A DNA stretch of 64,000 bases from Pseudomonadota bacterium (GTDB taxonomy: Bacteria > Pseudomonadota > Alphaproteobacteria > Rhizobiales > Xanthobacteraceae), in assembly GCA_018242205.1 (NCBI GenBank), contig JAFECJ010000013.1, positions 44,151 to 108,150 of the forward strand, read 5' to 3'. A program made the translations under genes and the position numbers. Under the pieces are notes generated by a model that worked only from the letters and a program-made list of their open reading frames with translations, had not been told where the DNA came from and did not search any database. Positions 43,140 to 51,908 of this stretch are shown piece after piece (position 1 is the stretch's first letter; each line of letters begins with the position of its first letter).

Positions 43140-43641
43140 CTGGTACGCCTCGTCGTTACGCGGACTGAAGTCGCTGCTCGTGGCCTGCCTGGACAGGACC
43201 AAACCTCAATTGCCCGACGCCACACTTCCGGCGCCGGGGCCTCAGATTCATGAAGCGATGCAGGGGCCCGGGTTCCACCTGTCCGCCAGGATTTCATCCT
43301 ATCGTATTGGCAAAACGAAAGAAACCAGCGCTCTTAAGGATGTTTTAATCATCGTTAACGGCCTTAACCAACGCCGATAGGCCAACGCGGCCCGATAGGC
43401 CCAAGGTCTGGCGCGATCAAGGAAATTTGGATGTCGGCCCCCCCCGGCCGAACTGAGGACGGCTTTGCGGCGGCTCTGTGGCGCGGGCCGCCGGATCGGC
43501 GGCGACAGTTACGCCGGCCTTAACCACCGCCAGCAACTTGGCCGCTGCGGTAAACCACTTCCCGGCCTGTATTTACCGGAACTTGGGAGACCGCCGGCGA
43601 CACTCGCCTCCGGTTTTCGGGGGCGCGAGAGGGGTGAAGAC
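43140..43641. other. 500-base divergent intergenic region (GPR-like gene / Hpt gene)
   Basis: No gene is supported. The stretch holds the TTAA cluster (43334-43367), a CCTTAACC half-site near 43519, and a GAGGGGTGAAGA ribosome site ending at 43640 for the Hpt gene. An open frame entering the Hpt gene from 43465 lacks family content before 43642. Confidence 0.6.
43334..43367. promoter_or_regulatory. Ladder of four TTAA motifs with a full CtrA box
   Basis: TTAA starts at 43334, 43345, 43355 and 43364. The first pair has exactly seven bases between (GGATGTT), a full CtrA box. The last two, TTAACGG and TTAACCA, are good half-sites. The cluster is about 195 bases upstream of the GPR-like ATG and 275 upstream of the divergent Hpt gene. 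Confidence 0.6.
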
Positions 43642-43992
43642 ATGGACAGCGCGGTAAAGGCCGACGAGGCGGTGCTCGATCGCAGCCATCTGGCGCGGAT
43701 GACGCTCGGCAATCGCAACCTGGAGCACGAAGTGCTCGAACTGTTCGACCGCCAGGCCGAACTGCTGATCGGCCGGATGCGCAAGACCGACGGCCCCGGC
43801 GTGCTGGCCCTGGCCCATGCGCTGAAGGGCTCGGCCGCCGGTATCGGTGCCGGGCAGGTGGCGCAGGCAGCGGAAGCGACCGAACGCGCCGCGCGAGGCA
43901 GCGCCGAGGAATGCGCGGCCGCGATCGATCGTCTCGCCGAGGCGGTCACGCAGGCCCGCGCGCTGATCGCCGAATGGCTGCGCCAGGGCTGA
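43642..43992 (+). CDS. Hpt-domain phosphotransfer protein
   Basis: The 116-residue protein is a single histidine phosphotransfer domain: a helical bundle with the motif ALAHALKGSAAGIGA, where His59 is the phospho-acceptor and HALKGSA is the typical signature. Such free domains pass phosphate between hybrid kinases and response regulators. No kinase or receiver gene is adjacent, so its partners are elsewhere. A strong ribosome site (GAGGGGTGAAGA) fixes the ATG. It shares a promoter region with the GPR-like gene. A link to the cell-cycle phosphorelay is only inference. Confidence 0.9.
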   Translation: MDSAVKADEAVLDRSHLARMTLGNRNLEHEVLELFDRQAELLIGRMRKTDGPGVLALAHALKGSAAGIGAGQVAQAAEATERAARGSAEECAAAIDRLAEAVTQARALIAEWLRQG

Positions 43993-44088
43993 GGCAGCCC
44001 GCGCGGCTGGCGTTCGCCGTAGAATGATTATATAGAGGCCGCGCGCCGGTTCCGGCGCGTCTTCCCACGCAAATCCGGCCTTATTTGC

Positions 44089-44409
44089 ATGCCCAAGATC
44101 ACGTTCATCGATTTCAGCGGCACCGCGCGCACCGTCGATGCCGAGAACGGCGCGACCGTGATGGAGACGGCGCTGCGCAACAACATTCCGGGCATCGAAG
44201 CGGAATGCGGCGGCGCCTGCGCCTGCGCCACCTGCCACGTCTATGTCGAGGAGGCCTGGCGCGAGAAGGTCGGCGAGCCGTCGCCGATGGAAGAGGACAT
44301 GCTCGACTTCGGCTATGACGTGCGGCCGAACTCGCGGCTGTCGTGCCAGATCAAGGTGTCGGACGTGCTCGACGGGCTCGTCGTGCGCACCCCGGAGAAG
44401 CAGGCGTAA
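44089..44409 (+). CDS. Adrenodoxin-type [2Fe-2S] ferredoxin
   Basis: The 106-residue electron carrier has the cluster-binding spacing of adrenodoxin and FdxB/Isc ferredoxins, C-x5-C-x2-C-x36-C: Cys40, Cys46, Cys49 and Cys86. A fifth Cys44 lies in the cluster loop ([12 protein letters not shown]). [21 protein letters not shown] is the usual partner-binding and fourth-ligand region. It could serve a cytochrome P450, Fe-S assembly or an oxygenase. A flavin monooxygenase gene follows 44 bases downstream, but that class normally takes electrons straight from NAD(P)H. Confidence 0.94.
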   Translation: MPKITFIDFSGTARTVDAENGATVMETALRNNIPGIEAECGGACACATCHVYVEEAWREKVGEPSPMEEDMLDFGYDVRPNSRLSCQIKVSDVLDGLVVRTPEKQA

Positions 44410-44453
44410 GCAGCTTCGGCGCGACGGCCCGCTCATCGACCGCGGAGCCAGTG

Positions 44454-45683
44454 ATGACCGATCAGAGCATCGAGACGGCCTGTTGCATCGCCGGTGGCGG
44501 GCCCGCCGGCATCATGCTCGGCTTTCTGCTGGCGCGCGCCGGCGTAAAAGTGACGGTGCTGGAGAAGCACGCCGACTTCTTTCGCGACTTTCGCGGCGAC
44601 ACCATTCATCCCTCGACGCTCGAACTGATGCACGAACTCGGCCTGCTCGACGACTTCCTCAAAGTCCGCCACGACGAGGTGCGCGAGCTCACCGCCCAGA
44701 TCGGCGACGCGCGCGTCAAGGTCGCCGACTTCACGCATTTGCCGACGCGCTGCAAGTTCATCGCGCTGATGCCGCAGTGGGACTTCCTCGATTTCCTGTC
44801 AGCGCAGGGCAAGCGTTTCCCGACTTTCGATCTGCGGATGCAGGCCGAGGCGACCGATCTGATCGAGGAGGGCGGCCGCATCGTCGGCGTGCGCGCCAAG
44901 ACGGCGGACGGCCTGCTCGACATTCGCGCCGATCTCGTCGTCGGCTGCGATGGCCGGCACTCGACGGTGCGCGAGCGCGCGGGGCTCGCGGCCGACGATC
45001 TCGGCGCGCCGATCGACGTGCTGTGGTTCCGCATGACGCGGCGCGAGACCGATACGCCGGAAACGTTTGGCCATATCGAAGCGGGGCGCATGATGATCAT
45101 GCTCAACCGCCGCGACTACTGGCAGTGCGCCTATGTCATCCCGAAGGGCGGCATCGACGCGGTGAAGCGCGAAGGGCTTGAGGCGTTCCGAAAGCACGTG
45201 CTGGCGATGTCGCCGTTTCTCGACGACCGCATTCACGAACTCGACGATTGGGACAAGATCAAGCTGCTCACGGTCGCGGTCGATCGTCTCAGGAAATGGC
45301 ACCGGCCGGGGCTGCTGTGCATCGGCGACGCCGCGCATGCGATGTCGCCGGTCGGCGGCGTCGGCGTCAATCTCGCCGTGCAGGACGCCGTGGCCGCGGC
45401 CAATATTCTGGCGCTGCCGCTGAAGGAGCGCCGCGTCACCGCCGAATTGCTGGCCGCGGTCGAAGCGCGGCGGTCATTCCCGATGCGCGTCATCCAGCGC
45501 ATCCAGGTCTTTATCCATAACCGCGTGCTCAAACGCGTCCTGACGCGCGAGGGCCGTATCGCGCCGCCATGGCCGCTCAAGTTGCTCGGCTGGTTTCCGG
45601 TGCTGCGGCGTCTTCCCGCTTATGTCATCGGCATCGGCGTGCGCCGGGAGCACATCAGGACGCCCGTGGCCGCGCCGCGATGA
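44454..45683 (+). CDS. Class A FAD-dependent monooxygenase
   Basis: The 409-residue flavoprotein has the three fingerprints of PobA/UbiH-like aromatic hydroxylases: the Rossmann CIAGGGPAGIMLGFLLARAG, the DG motif GCDGRHSTVRERAG and the second FAD site GDAAHAMSPVGGVGVNLAVQDA. These enzymes use NAD(P)H and oxygen to hydroxylate phenolic or related substrates; the substrate is unknown. A basic C-terminal end could touch the membrane. ATG at 44454 follows GGAG. Its last 29 bases overlap the convergent membrane-protein gene. Confidence 0.9.
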   Translation: MTDQSIETACCIAGGGPAGIMLGFLLARAGVKVTVLEKHADFFRDFRGDTIHPSTLELMHELGLLDDFLKVRHDEVRELTAQIGDARVKVADFTHLPTRCKFIALMPQWDFLDFLSAQGKRFPTFDLRMQAEATDLIEEGGRIVGVRAKTADGLLDIRADLVVGCDGRHSTVRERAGLAADDLGAPIDVLWFRMTRRETDTPETFGHIEAGRMMIMLNRRDYWQCAYVIPKGGIDAVKREGLEAFRKHVLAMSPFLDDRIHELDDWDKIKLLTVAVDRLRKWHRPGLLCIGDAAHAMSPVGGVGVNLAVQDAVAAANILALPLKERRVTAELLAAVEARRSFPMRVIQRIQVFIHNRVLKRVLTREGRIAPPWPLKLLGWFPVLRRLPAYVIGIGVRREHIRTPVAAPR

Positions 45684-47040
45684 GCCGCGCCGCGATCACC
45701 ACGACGGCAAACGGCGCCAGCATCACGAGCCGGCTCTGATAACGATCGACCGGATGCGAGAACACGCCGCAGATGATGGCGTTGGCGGCGAGTGCCACGA
45801 ACAAAATCAGCCCGAGTGCGCGTGCTTCAGGCGAAAGGCCGAGGCGGCGGTGAAAGAGCATGGCGAGCGCCAGTAACGCCAGCGCCAAATACGCCACCGG
45901 CAGATGCAACTCGTTGATCGGCGACACGTCGAAACGATCGGCCTGCTGCCGCGCCGCCAGGAACGCCGGATAAAGCCGCGGCACGAACTGTTCGATCGCC
46001 GCATAAGTCGGCTGGTTGTCATCGATGCCGATCTCGGTCTCGAAGCTCATGAACTGCGCGATCGCCGCGTTGACCGCCGTGATCGCGTGGCTCACCGGAT
46101 AGTCGGCGAGCGTGCCGGCGATGATGCGCTTGGCTTCCGGCTCATAGGCCTCCCAGCCGCCCAATTTGTAGAGCGGCGAGCCCGACCACCAGAGCCATGA
46201 ATCGGCGTCCTCCTGGATTTCACCTCTGTACTGACAGAGCTGCAGCGTTTCGTCGGGACAGTGATCGCGGAGGTAACGGCTGACAATGCCATCCTCGATC
46301 AGACGACCGAACAGGAAGTTGGCGCCGCCCGGCGTGAAGGCGAACTGACCGGTGAGCATCAGGTTTGATACCGGGCACAGAGCGATGCCGGCGGCGACCG
46401 CGCCGGCGGCGAAGGTCATGCGCGCGCGCGGCAGCGCCAGCCGCGTCGCTTGCGTCAGCGCCAGAGCCGCGATGACCGCGACGGCCATCCCGAGTGCGGC
46501 CATGTGGCTCGCCATGGCGAAGACAATGACGGCGCCGAGCGTCCAGCGCTCCCAGCGCACAAGTTGTTCATTTCCATAAGCAAGCAGATAGAGCGACAGC
46601 GCCAGCGCCGCGAACAGGATGTCCGGCATCAACTGACCGGCGAACCACGGTAGGCTGGTGGCGACGCAGAGCAGCGCGACGATGCCGAGCGCCAGCCAGG
46701 GCCGGCCGCCCAGTCCGTTGACACGCAAGGTGAGGGTGAACAGCCACGCCATCAGAGCGGCCTGCGCGATCACGCAAGTCCAGAAGGCGAAGGGAATACC
46801 GGTGTCGAGAAACAGGCCATAGAGCGCCGAGCGGCCATTGGCGAGTTCGCGCATCATCGGTGCGGTGAAATAGCCGCCGGTATCGGGGAAGATCAGCGGA
46901 AATCCGTTCCACAGCGCCGGGATCAGCATCAGCCCGATCATCGCCGCGCCGGCGGCGATCCAGGCGATCACTGCGCCGCTTGGGCCGGACAACCGCCTGC
47001 CGGCAAACGCCTGGCGGTCGACGACCTGGATATTCGTCAT
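45655..47040 (-). CDS. Polytopic membrane protein, paralogue A of a tandem pair
   Basis: The 461-residue protein has about ten hydrophobic segments and a large central periplasmic-looking loop. Conserved with its neighbour are PALWNGFPLIFPDTGGYF, GIPFAFW, a LPWFAGQLMPDI stretch, TPGGANFLFGR, HCPDETLQLC with two cysteines, and HPVDRYQSRLVML near the end. The layout resembles GT-C-fold lipid-linked sugar transferases (acidic residue in the first loop, ArnT-like), but I cannot assign a family. ATG at 47040 is chosen over a start at 47118 because the extension is Arg/Ala-rich. The two genes are likely co-transcribed. Confidence 0.75.
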   Translation of the reverse strand: MTNIQVVDRQAFAGRRLSGPSGAVIAWIAAGAAMIGLMLIPALWNGFPLIFPDTGGYFTAPMMRELANGRSALYGLFLDTGIPFAFWTCVIAQAALMAWLFTLTLRVNGLGGRPWLALGIVALLCVATSLPWFAGQLMPDILFAALALSLYLLAYGNEQLVRWERWTLGAVIVFAMASHMAALGMAVAVIAALALTQATRLALPRARMTFAAGAVAAGIALCPVSNLMLTGQFAFTPGGANFLFGRLIEDGIVSRYLRDHCPDETLQLCQYRGEIQEDADSWLWWSGSPLYKLGGWEAYEPEAKRIIAGTLADYPVSHAITAVNAAIAQFMSFETEIGIDDNQPTYAAIEQFVPRLYPAFLAARQQADRFDVSPINELHLPVAYLALALLALAMLFHRRLGLSPEARALGLILFVALAANAIICGVFSHPVDRYQSRLVMLAPFAVVVIAARLIAARPRAS

Positions 47041-47181
47041 GGTGGTCCCCACTGCAGCGACGGCCGCAGCGTGCCGTCGTCTGCAGCCTCGGAAAATGAC
47101 TTTTCGCAAGGCGTGCAAGGCAAGATACGGGCCGGCATATGAACGCCGGCCGAACGAATTGGTTCAGCGGTTGGAATCCGG

Positions 47182-48549
47182 TCAGGTGGCCAAAATGTCG
47201 CGGGCCGGCGCCGTACTGGCGGCGCTGCGCCGTTCGTAGAGGCGTACCGCCGCAAGGCCGGCGGTGAAAACCGCAAGCCAGACGACGCGGGCGCCGTAGC
47301 GGTCATGCGGATTGGCGAGCCCGCCGCAGACGAAGGCATTGGCGAGCAGAGCAAGAATGCAGACGAAGGCGAGGTCGCCGAATTCGCGCGGCAGCCGTCC
47401 GGTCCACCCCAGGAACACAATGAACGGCAGCAGCGCGGTGGCGATGAGTGCGACCGGGTAATGGATGGCGTTGATCGCCGTGAACGAAATCTCGCCCTTC
47501 TGCTGTTTGGCCGCCCACATCGCGGGCTGCAACTGTGGCGCCCAGTCCTTGACGATGAAGTACGTGTGCCAGATCCAGTTGACGACGCCTTCGCCGGTGC
47601 GCACAGCGACGAGTTGCTCGACGGTAGATTCGATCGTCGTCCTGATGACGTCGAGCGGAAACTCGGCGACGCTGCCGAGCGCCACGCGCTCCATCTCGGC
47701 ATTCATGCCGGCGAAGCGGCCGAGCTTGTCGAAGTCCTTGTCGGCCCAGAACCAGTCGTCGGCGTTGTCGGGCAGCCGGTCCTTGATGGAGCAGAGCTTG
47801 AGGGTCGGATCGGGGCAGTGCTTGTCGAGATATTTCGGCACGATGCCGGCTTGCAGCATGCGGCCGAAATACATGGCGAAGCCGCCCGGGGTCCAGGCCA
47901 GCCGCTTCACCAGGATGAAATTGGTGCCGAGCACGATGCCGGCGCCGAGCACGATCGCGAGCACGCCTTGCGCGACGCGCAGGCGCGGCAGCCTGTCGCG
48001 ATAGAACAGTGTCAGCACCAGCGACGCGGCCGACAGCATCATCATCACCGCGAGCGTCGCGCTGTGGCTGGCGACGGCGCAGGCGATCAGCGCGATCAGG
48101 CCATAGCGTTCGCCGCGGGCGAGGCGTTCGGCGCGGGTCAGCAGCATGTAGAAGCCGAGGATGGCCAGGCCGCAATAGATATCGGTCAGCAGGATCGCGG
48201 TGATCCAGGGCAACGTGGTCACGATCGACAGGACGGCGATGATACCGGTGAGCAGCAGCGGCCGGCCGCCATAGCCGTGGGTGCGCAGCACCAGCGCCAG
48301 CACCCAGATGGTCAACCAGGACTGGATCAGAAGCACCGGCCAGAAGGCGAACGGCACGTTGATCATCAGGAGCAGGCCGTAGATCAGCGGCCGGTTGATC
48401 AGCAGGCTGCCTTCGTACCAGCGCGCGAGGTACCCGCCGGTGTCGTATTCGAGCAGGGGAAAGCCGTTCCAGAGCGCCGGGGCGACCAGAAGCAAAGTCG
48501 AGAGCGCGACGGCAAGCGCCCATTGCGCCTGGGTGCGGGTGATCGTCAT
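47182..48549 (-). CDS. Polytopic membrane protein, paralogue B of a tandem pair
   Basis: The 455-residue protein is clearly related to the downstream gene: PALWNGFPLLEYDTGGYL, NVPFAFWPVLLIQSW, LPWITAILLTDIYCG, TPGGFAMYFGR, HCPDPTLKLC and NPHDRYGARVVWL all line up with paralogue A in order. It has about ten membrane helices and one large external loop that holds the paired cysteines. The Asp in EYDTGG and in LLTDIYC are candidates for metal or catalytic roles if it is a GT-C enzyme, which is inference. It is the first gene of the pair, divergent from the VWA gene. Confidence 0.75.
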   Translation of the reverse strand: MTITRTQAQWALAVALSTLLLVAPALWNGFPLLEYDTGGYLARWYEGSLLINRPLIYGLLLMINVPFAFWPVLLIQSWLTIWVLALVLRTHGYGGRPLLLTGIIAVLSIVTTLPWITAILLTDIYCGLAILGFYMLLTRAERLARGERYGLIALIACAVASHSATLAVMMMLSAASLVLTLFYRDRLPRLRVAQGVLAIVLGAGIVLGTNFILVKRLAWTPGGFAMYFGRMLQAGIVPKYLDKHCPDPTLKLCSIKDRLPDNADDWFWADKDFDKLGRFAGMNAEMERVALGSVAEFPLDVIRTTIESTVEQLVAVRTGEGVVNWIWHTYFIVKDWAPQLQPAMWAAKQQKGEISFTAINAIHYPVALIATALLPFIVFLGWTGRLPREFGDLAFVCILALLANAFVCGGLANPHDRYGARVVWLAVFTAGLAAVRLYERRSAASTAPARDILAT

Positions 48550-48718
48550 ATTTTTCGCGTTCCGGCCGCGGGATGGCCGGAGTGCCCCCGGCCCATCGTC
48601 TCAAATCAGCGCCACTCATTCCGAACAGATGTGGCCGGGTCAAGGCCCGATCGCGGCGCAAACCCGGCCCGGCCGTCCGGCTTGACGGCCGCGGCGGCAG
48701 GGGGGAATGCTGCCGGGC

Positions 48719-49894
48719 ATGTTCATCGGCTTCTTCAACGACCTGAAATCCGCCGGCGTGCCGGTGACCCTGCGCGAATACCTCACGCTGATGGAGGCGC
48801 TGGAGGCGGATCTCGCCGGGCGCAAGGTCGACGATTTCTATTATCTGGCGCGCGCCGCGCTGGTGAAGGACGAGCGCAACCTCGACAAGTTCGACCGCGT
48901 CTTCGGCCAGACCTTCAAGGGCCTGGAGTTCCTGAGCGACGCGCCGCTCGAAGCCGACATCCCGGCCGAGTGGCTGAAGAAGCTCGCCGACAAATTTCTC
49001 ACCGAGGACGAGAAGAAACAGATCCAGGCGCTCGGCGGCCTCGACAAGCTGCTCGAGACCTTGAAGCAGCGTCTCGCCGAGCAGAAGGGCCGCCACCAGG
49101 GCGGCAATAAATGGATCGGCACCGGCGGCACGTCGCCGTTCGGTAACGGCGGCTACAACCCTGAAGGCATTCGCATCGGCGGCGAGTCGACGCATCGCCG
49201 CGCCGTCAAGGTCTGGGACAAGCGCGAGTTCAAGGACCTCGACGATCAGGTCGAGCTCGGCACCCGCAACATCAAGGTGGCGCTGCGCCGCCTGCGCAAA
49301 TTCGCGCGCACCGGCGTTGCCGAAGAGCTCGATCTCGACGGCACCATCCAGGGCACGGCGCACAAAGGCTATCTCGACATTCACATGCGCCCGGAGCGGC
49401 ACAATGCGGTGAAGGTGCTGCTGTTCTTCGACATCGGCGGCTCGATGGACTGGCACATCAAGGCGACCGAGGAGCTGTTCTCGGCGACGCGCACCGAGTT
49501 CAAGCATATGGAGCATTTCTACTTCCACAATTGCCTGTACGAGAAAGTGTGGAAGGAGAACCAGCGCCGCTTCCAGGCGACGACGCCGACCTTCGACGTG
49601 CTGCATACTTATCCGCACGACTACAAGGCCATCTTCGTCGGCGACGCCTCGATGTCGCCTTACGAGATCACGGCGCCGGGCGGCTCGGTCGAGCATTACA
49701 ACGAGGAGGCGGGCGTCGTCTGGATGGACCGCGTGCTGCGCAATTATCCCGCGGCGGTGTGGCTCAATCCGGTGCCGGAGCGCGAATGGGATTACACCCA
49801 TTCGATCGGCATGATGCGGCAACTCATGGGCGGGCGGATGTATCCGCTGACGCTCGATGGCCTCGACCGCGCGATGCGGGAGTTGGTGCGGTAA
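48719..49894 (+). CDS. CoxE-like VWA-domain protein
   Basis: The 391-residue protein starts MFIGFFNDLKSAGVPVTLREYLTLMEAL, typical of CoxE/COG3552 VWA proteins, and has a VWA domain in its C-terminal half with the metal site FFDIGGSMD (DxGxS). These proteins work with a MoxR AAA+ ATPase to insert metal cofactors or mature enzymes; in the cox cluster the pair matures the Mo-Cu centre. No MoxR gene lies beside it here. Start at 48719 has GGGGGAA at proper spacing; 48707 is an alternative. Confidence 0.88.
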   Translation: MFIGFFNDLKSAGVPVTLREYLTLMEALEADLAGRKVDDFYYLARAALVKDERNLDKFDRVFGQTFKGLEFLSDAPLEADIPAEWLKKLADKFLTEDEKKQIQALGGLDKLLETLKQRLAEQKGRHQGGNKWIGTGGTSPFGNGGYNPEGIRIGGESTHRRAVKVWDKREFKDLDDQVELGTRNIKVALRRLRKFARTGVAEELDLDGTIQGTAHKGYLDIHMRPERHNAVKVLLFFDIGGSMDWHIKATEELFSATRTEFKHMEHFYFHNCLYEKVWKENQRRFQATTPTFDVLHTYPHDYKAIFVGDASMSPYEITAPGGSVEHYNEEAGVVWMDRVLRNYPAAVWLNPVPEREWDYTHSIGMMRQLMGGRMYPLTLDGLDRAMRELVR

Positions 49895-49991
49895 TCCGCG
49901 CCTTATTTAATCGTTAACGGCCGCGCTTGCGGTGCCCCACTCCTTTGCGTTTGATCAATGCGGCTCTGCCGGGGCTGTTTATTTTGCGGTC

Positions 49992-50234
49992 ATGGCGAAC
50001 GACGAATCGAACGCAAAGGCCAAGACTATGACCCCCACGGAAAGCGCGATCGGCCCGATCTTGGTGCCGCCGCCGGCCGTGCGCCCGGCCGCCTGGCCAC
50101 GCGAAAGGTCGCTGCTGGTCTGGATGGCCGCCAATTGCGACCGCTGCGACGAGGCGCCGGGCTGCGAGGCGCGGTGGGAGGCGTCGCAGGATTGCCGGAA
50201 GGTTGCCGCGGCGGCGCCGAAGAAGCGCGCCTAA
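49992..50234 (+). CDS. Small cysteine-containing protein of unknown function
   Basis: From the ATG at 49992 the product is 80 residues: a polar start, a VPPPAVRPAAWPRERSLLVWM stretch with a conserved-looking Trp, then NCDRCDEAPGCEARWEASQDC, four cysteines in a C-x2-C-x5-C-x9-C pattern that could bind zinc or iron, and a basic Ala/Lys tail. No signal peptide is present. I do not recognise the family. It lies between the VWA gene and the convergent hemN gene. An earlier in-frame start at 49932 has no family support. Confidence 0.5.
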   Translation: MANDESNAKAKTMTPTESAIGPILVPPPAVRPAAWPRERSLLVWMAANCDRCDEAPGCEARWEASQDCRKVAAAAPKKRA

Positions 50235-50295
50235 TTCCTGAGTTGATCGTGTGAGCGCATTCGAGGCGCGCGGTCTGCGACTTCCCGCCGCCGGC

Positions 50296-51648
50296 TCAAA
50301 CCGCTACCGAGTGCCGTTTCTGCGTCGCCGCCAGATAGCTGTCGAACACCGAAGCAACGATGCGGATATAAGGTCGGCCGGCCGTGGTCACGGTGATGCG
50401 CGCGCCGTCGATCGTCACCAAGCCCTGGGCGGCCAGATCCTTCAGTTCGTCGCATTCACGTACGAAAGCGCGCGTGCCGCCGAAGCGGTCGAGGTCGAGC
50501 GCCAGATCGCACATCAGGCGCTCGATAATCGAAGCGCGCAGGTTGTCGTCGTCACTCAAAGCGAGGCCCTTGACGGTGGCGAAGTGTCCGGCGGCGATGG
50601 CGCGGGCATAGCCGGCGGTGTCCGGCGCGTTCTGCACGAAACCCTGCGGCAGCTTGCCGATCGAGGAGGCGCCAACGCCGATCAGCGCTTCGGCGTCGTC
50701 GGTGGTGTAGCCCTGGAAATTGCGGTGCAGCCGGCCTTCACGCGCGGCGACGCTGAGTTCATCGTCCGGCAGCGCGAAATGATCGAGCCCGACCGCCTCG
50801 TAGCCGAAGCGCGCGAATACCTCGGCCGCGGTCGCGGCCTGCTCGAGACGTTCGCTGGCGCCGGGCAGGGCCGCCGTATCGATCAGCCGCTGATGCGTCT
50901 TGAACCACGGCACATGGGCGTAGCCGAACAGCGCCAGCCGCTGCGGCTTGAGCGAGCAGGCGAGTTCGGCACTGCGCGCGACGTCGGCGACGGTCTGGCT
51001 CGGCAGGCCGTACATCAGATCGAGATTGAGATTCTCGATGCCGGCCTCGCGCAGCCATGAGGCGACGCGTTCGGTGTCCTCGAACGGTTGGATGCGGCCG
51101 ATGGCCTGCTGCACATGCGGCGAAGCATCCTGCAGGCCGAGGCTGGCGCGGTTGACGCCGATCGCCTTGAGCGTCGCGACCAGCGGGCGGTCGATGCGGC
51201 GCGGGTCGAGTTCGATGGCGTGTTCCTTGAGCGCGGAAAGGTCGAACTGTGACGCAAGATGCGCGGCGATGGTTTCGAACCAGCGCGGCCCGAGGATCGA
51301 CGGCGTGCCGCCGCCCCAATGCAGATGCGTCAGCCGGGCGCCGTTGAGCGAGCCGAGCAGCGTCAATTCGGCGATGAGCTGTTCGGCATAGGCGTCGACC
51401 GGTTCGCGGCGCCGCACGGCGCGGGTGTTGCAGCCGCAGTAGTGACACAGCTCGGTGCAGAACGGCACGTGGATGTAGAGCGAGATGCGGGCGCCGCGCG
51501 GCAGCGCCGCGAGCCAGTCGCGGTAGACATCGGGGGTGACGGCTGCGGTGAAATGCGGCGCCGACGGGTAGGAGGTGTAGCGCGGCACGTTGCGTTCGGC
51601 GAGCGCCAGCGCCCCGCTTATGATGCCGTTGCCTGACGCCTGACCCAT
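50296..51648 (-). CDS. hemN: Oxygen-independent coproporphyrinogen III oxidase HemN
   Basis: This radical SAM enzyme makes protoporphyrinogen for heme without oxygen. The 450-residue protein has VPRYTSYPSAPHF at the N-terminus, the cluster motif C-x3-C-x2-C (Cys64, Cys68, Cys71 in CTELCHYCGC), HLHWGGGTPS and a GLDHFALP region, all diagnostic of true HemN rather than HemW. It overlaps the end of the upstream chaB-like gene by 31 bases, which suggests translational coupling. A FixK/FNR-type box upstream of chaB explains low-oxygen expression. Confidence 0.96.
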   Translation of the reverse strand: MGQASGNGIISGALALAERNVPRYTSYPSAPHFTAAVTPDVYRDWLAALPRGARISLYIHVPFCTELCHYCGCNTRAVRRREPVDAYAEQLIAELTLLGSLNGARLTHLHWGGGTPSILGPRWFETIAAHLASQFDLSALKEHAIELDPRRIDRPLVATLKAIGVNRASLGLQDASPHVQQAIGRIQPFEDTERVASWLREAGIENLNLDLMYGLPSQTVADVARSAELACSLKPQRLALFGYAHVPWFKTHQRLIDTAALPGASERLEQAATAAEVFARFGYEAVGLDHFALPDDELSVAAREGRLHRNFQGYTTDDAEALIGVGASSIGKLPQGFVQNAPDTAGYARAIAAGHFATVKGLALSDDDNLRASIIERLMCDLALDLDRFGGTRAFVRECDELKDLAAQGLVTIDGARITVTTAGRPYIRIVASVFDSYLAATQKRHSVAV

Positions 51649-51839
51649 TGCTCGCCTTCCTTCACGTAAGAATGTTTGACCGCCGCCCAGGCGATCATGT
51701 GCGATCGGCGTTCGCGGTCGGCTTCGCCGGCATGGGCGGCGTAAGCGTGGTTGAAAGCCTCGCGATAGATGTCCTGGGCGTGGTCCGGCAGATGGCTCCG
51801 GACACTGGGGGGCAGGTCTCGATTGACCGCATAAGGCAT
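51618..51839 (-). CDS. ChaB family protein
   Basis: The 73-residue product starts MPYAVNRDLPPSVRSHLPDH and continues AQDIYREAFNHAYAAHAG, then HMIAWAAVKHSYVKEGEQW. This is the complete ChaB domain (N.dLP..v...LP.haq.iy..afn.a......AW.aVk..y.k). ChaB is a small protein first linked to cation transport in E. coli; its role is unclear. It is the first gene before hemN, overlaps it, and shares its low-oxygen-type promoter. An upstream in-frame start at 51884 is less likely. Confidence 0.92.
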   Translation of the reverse strand: MPYAVNRDLPPSVRSHLPDHAQDIYREAFNHAYAAHAGEADRERRSHMIAWAAVKHSYVKEGEQWVRRQATAS

Positions 51840-51908
51840 GGCGGAACCTTCAAGTACGCCCTTCGTCGCTGGACGAAGGAACACTAGGGTAAGGCGGGCG
51901 TCGCCTCC

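Noticed and set aside
40041..43253. A 1070-codon open frame on the + strand opposite the GPR-like gene
   Set aside because: It mirrors the codon pattern of the real gene in GC-rich DNA, is Gly/Val/Ala/Arg/Asp-rich without domain logic and has no ribosome site; the minus-strand gene has membrane helices and ordered repeats.
47303..49822. An 839-codon minus-strand frame across the membrane-protein and VWA genes
   Set aside because: It runs antisense to the VWA gene and out of frame through paralogue B; no coherent domain.
49908..49920. TTAA pair near 49908-49918 as a CtrA box
   Set aside because: The two TTAA motifs are only three bases apart, not seven, so the site does not fit.
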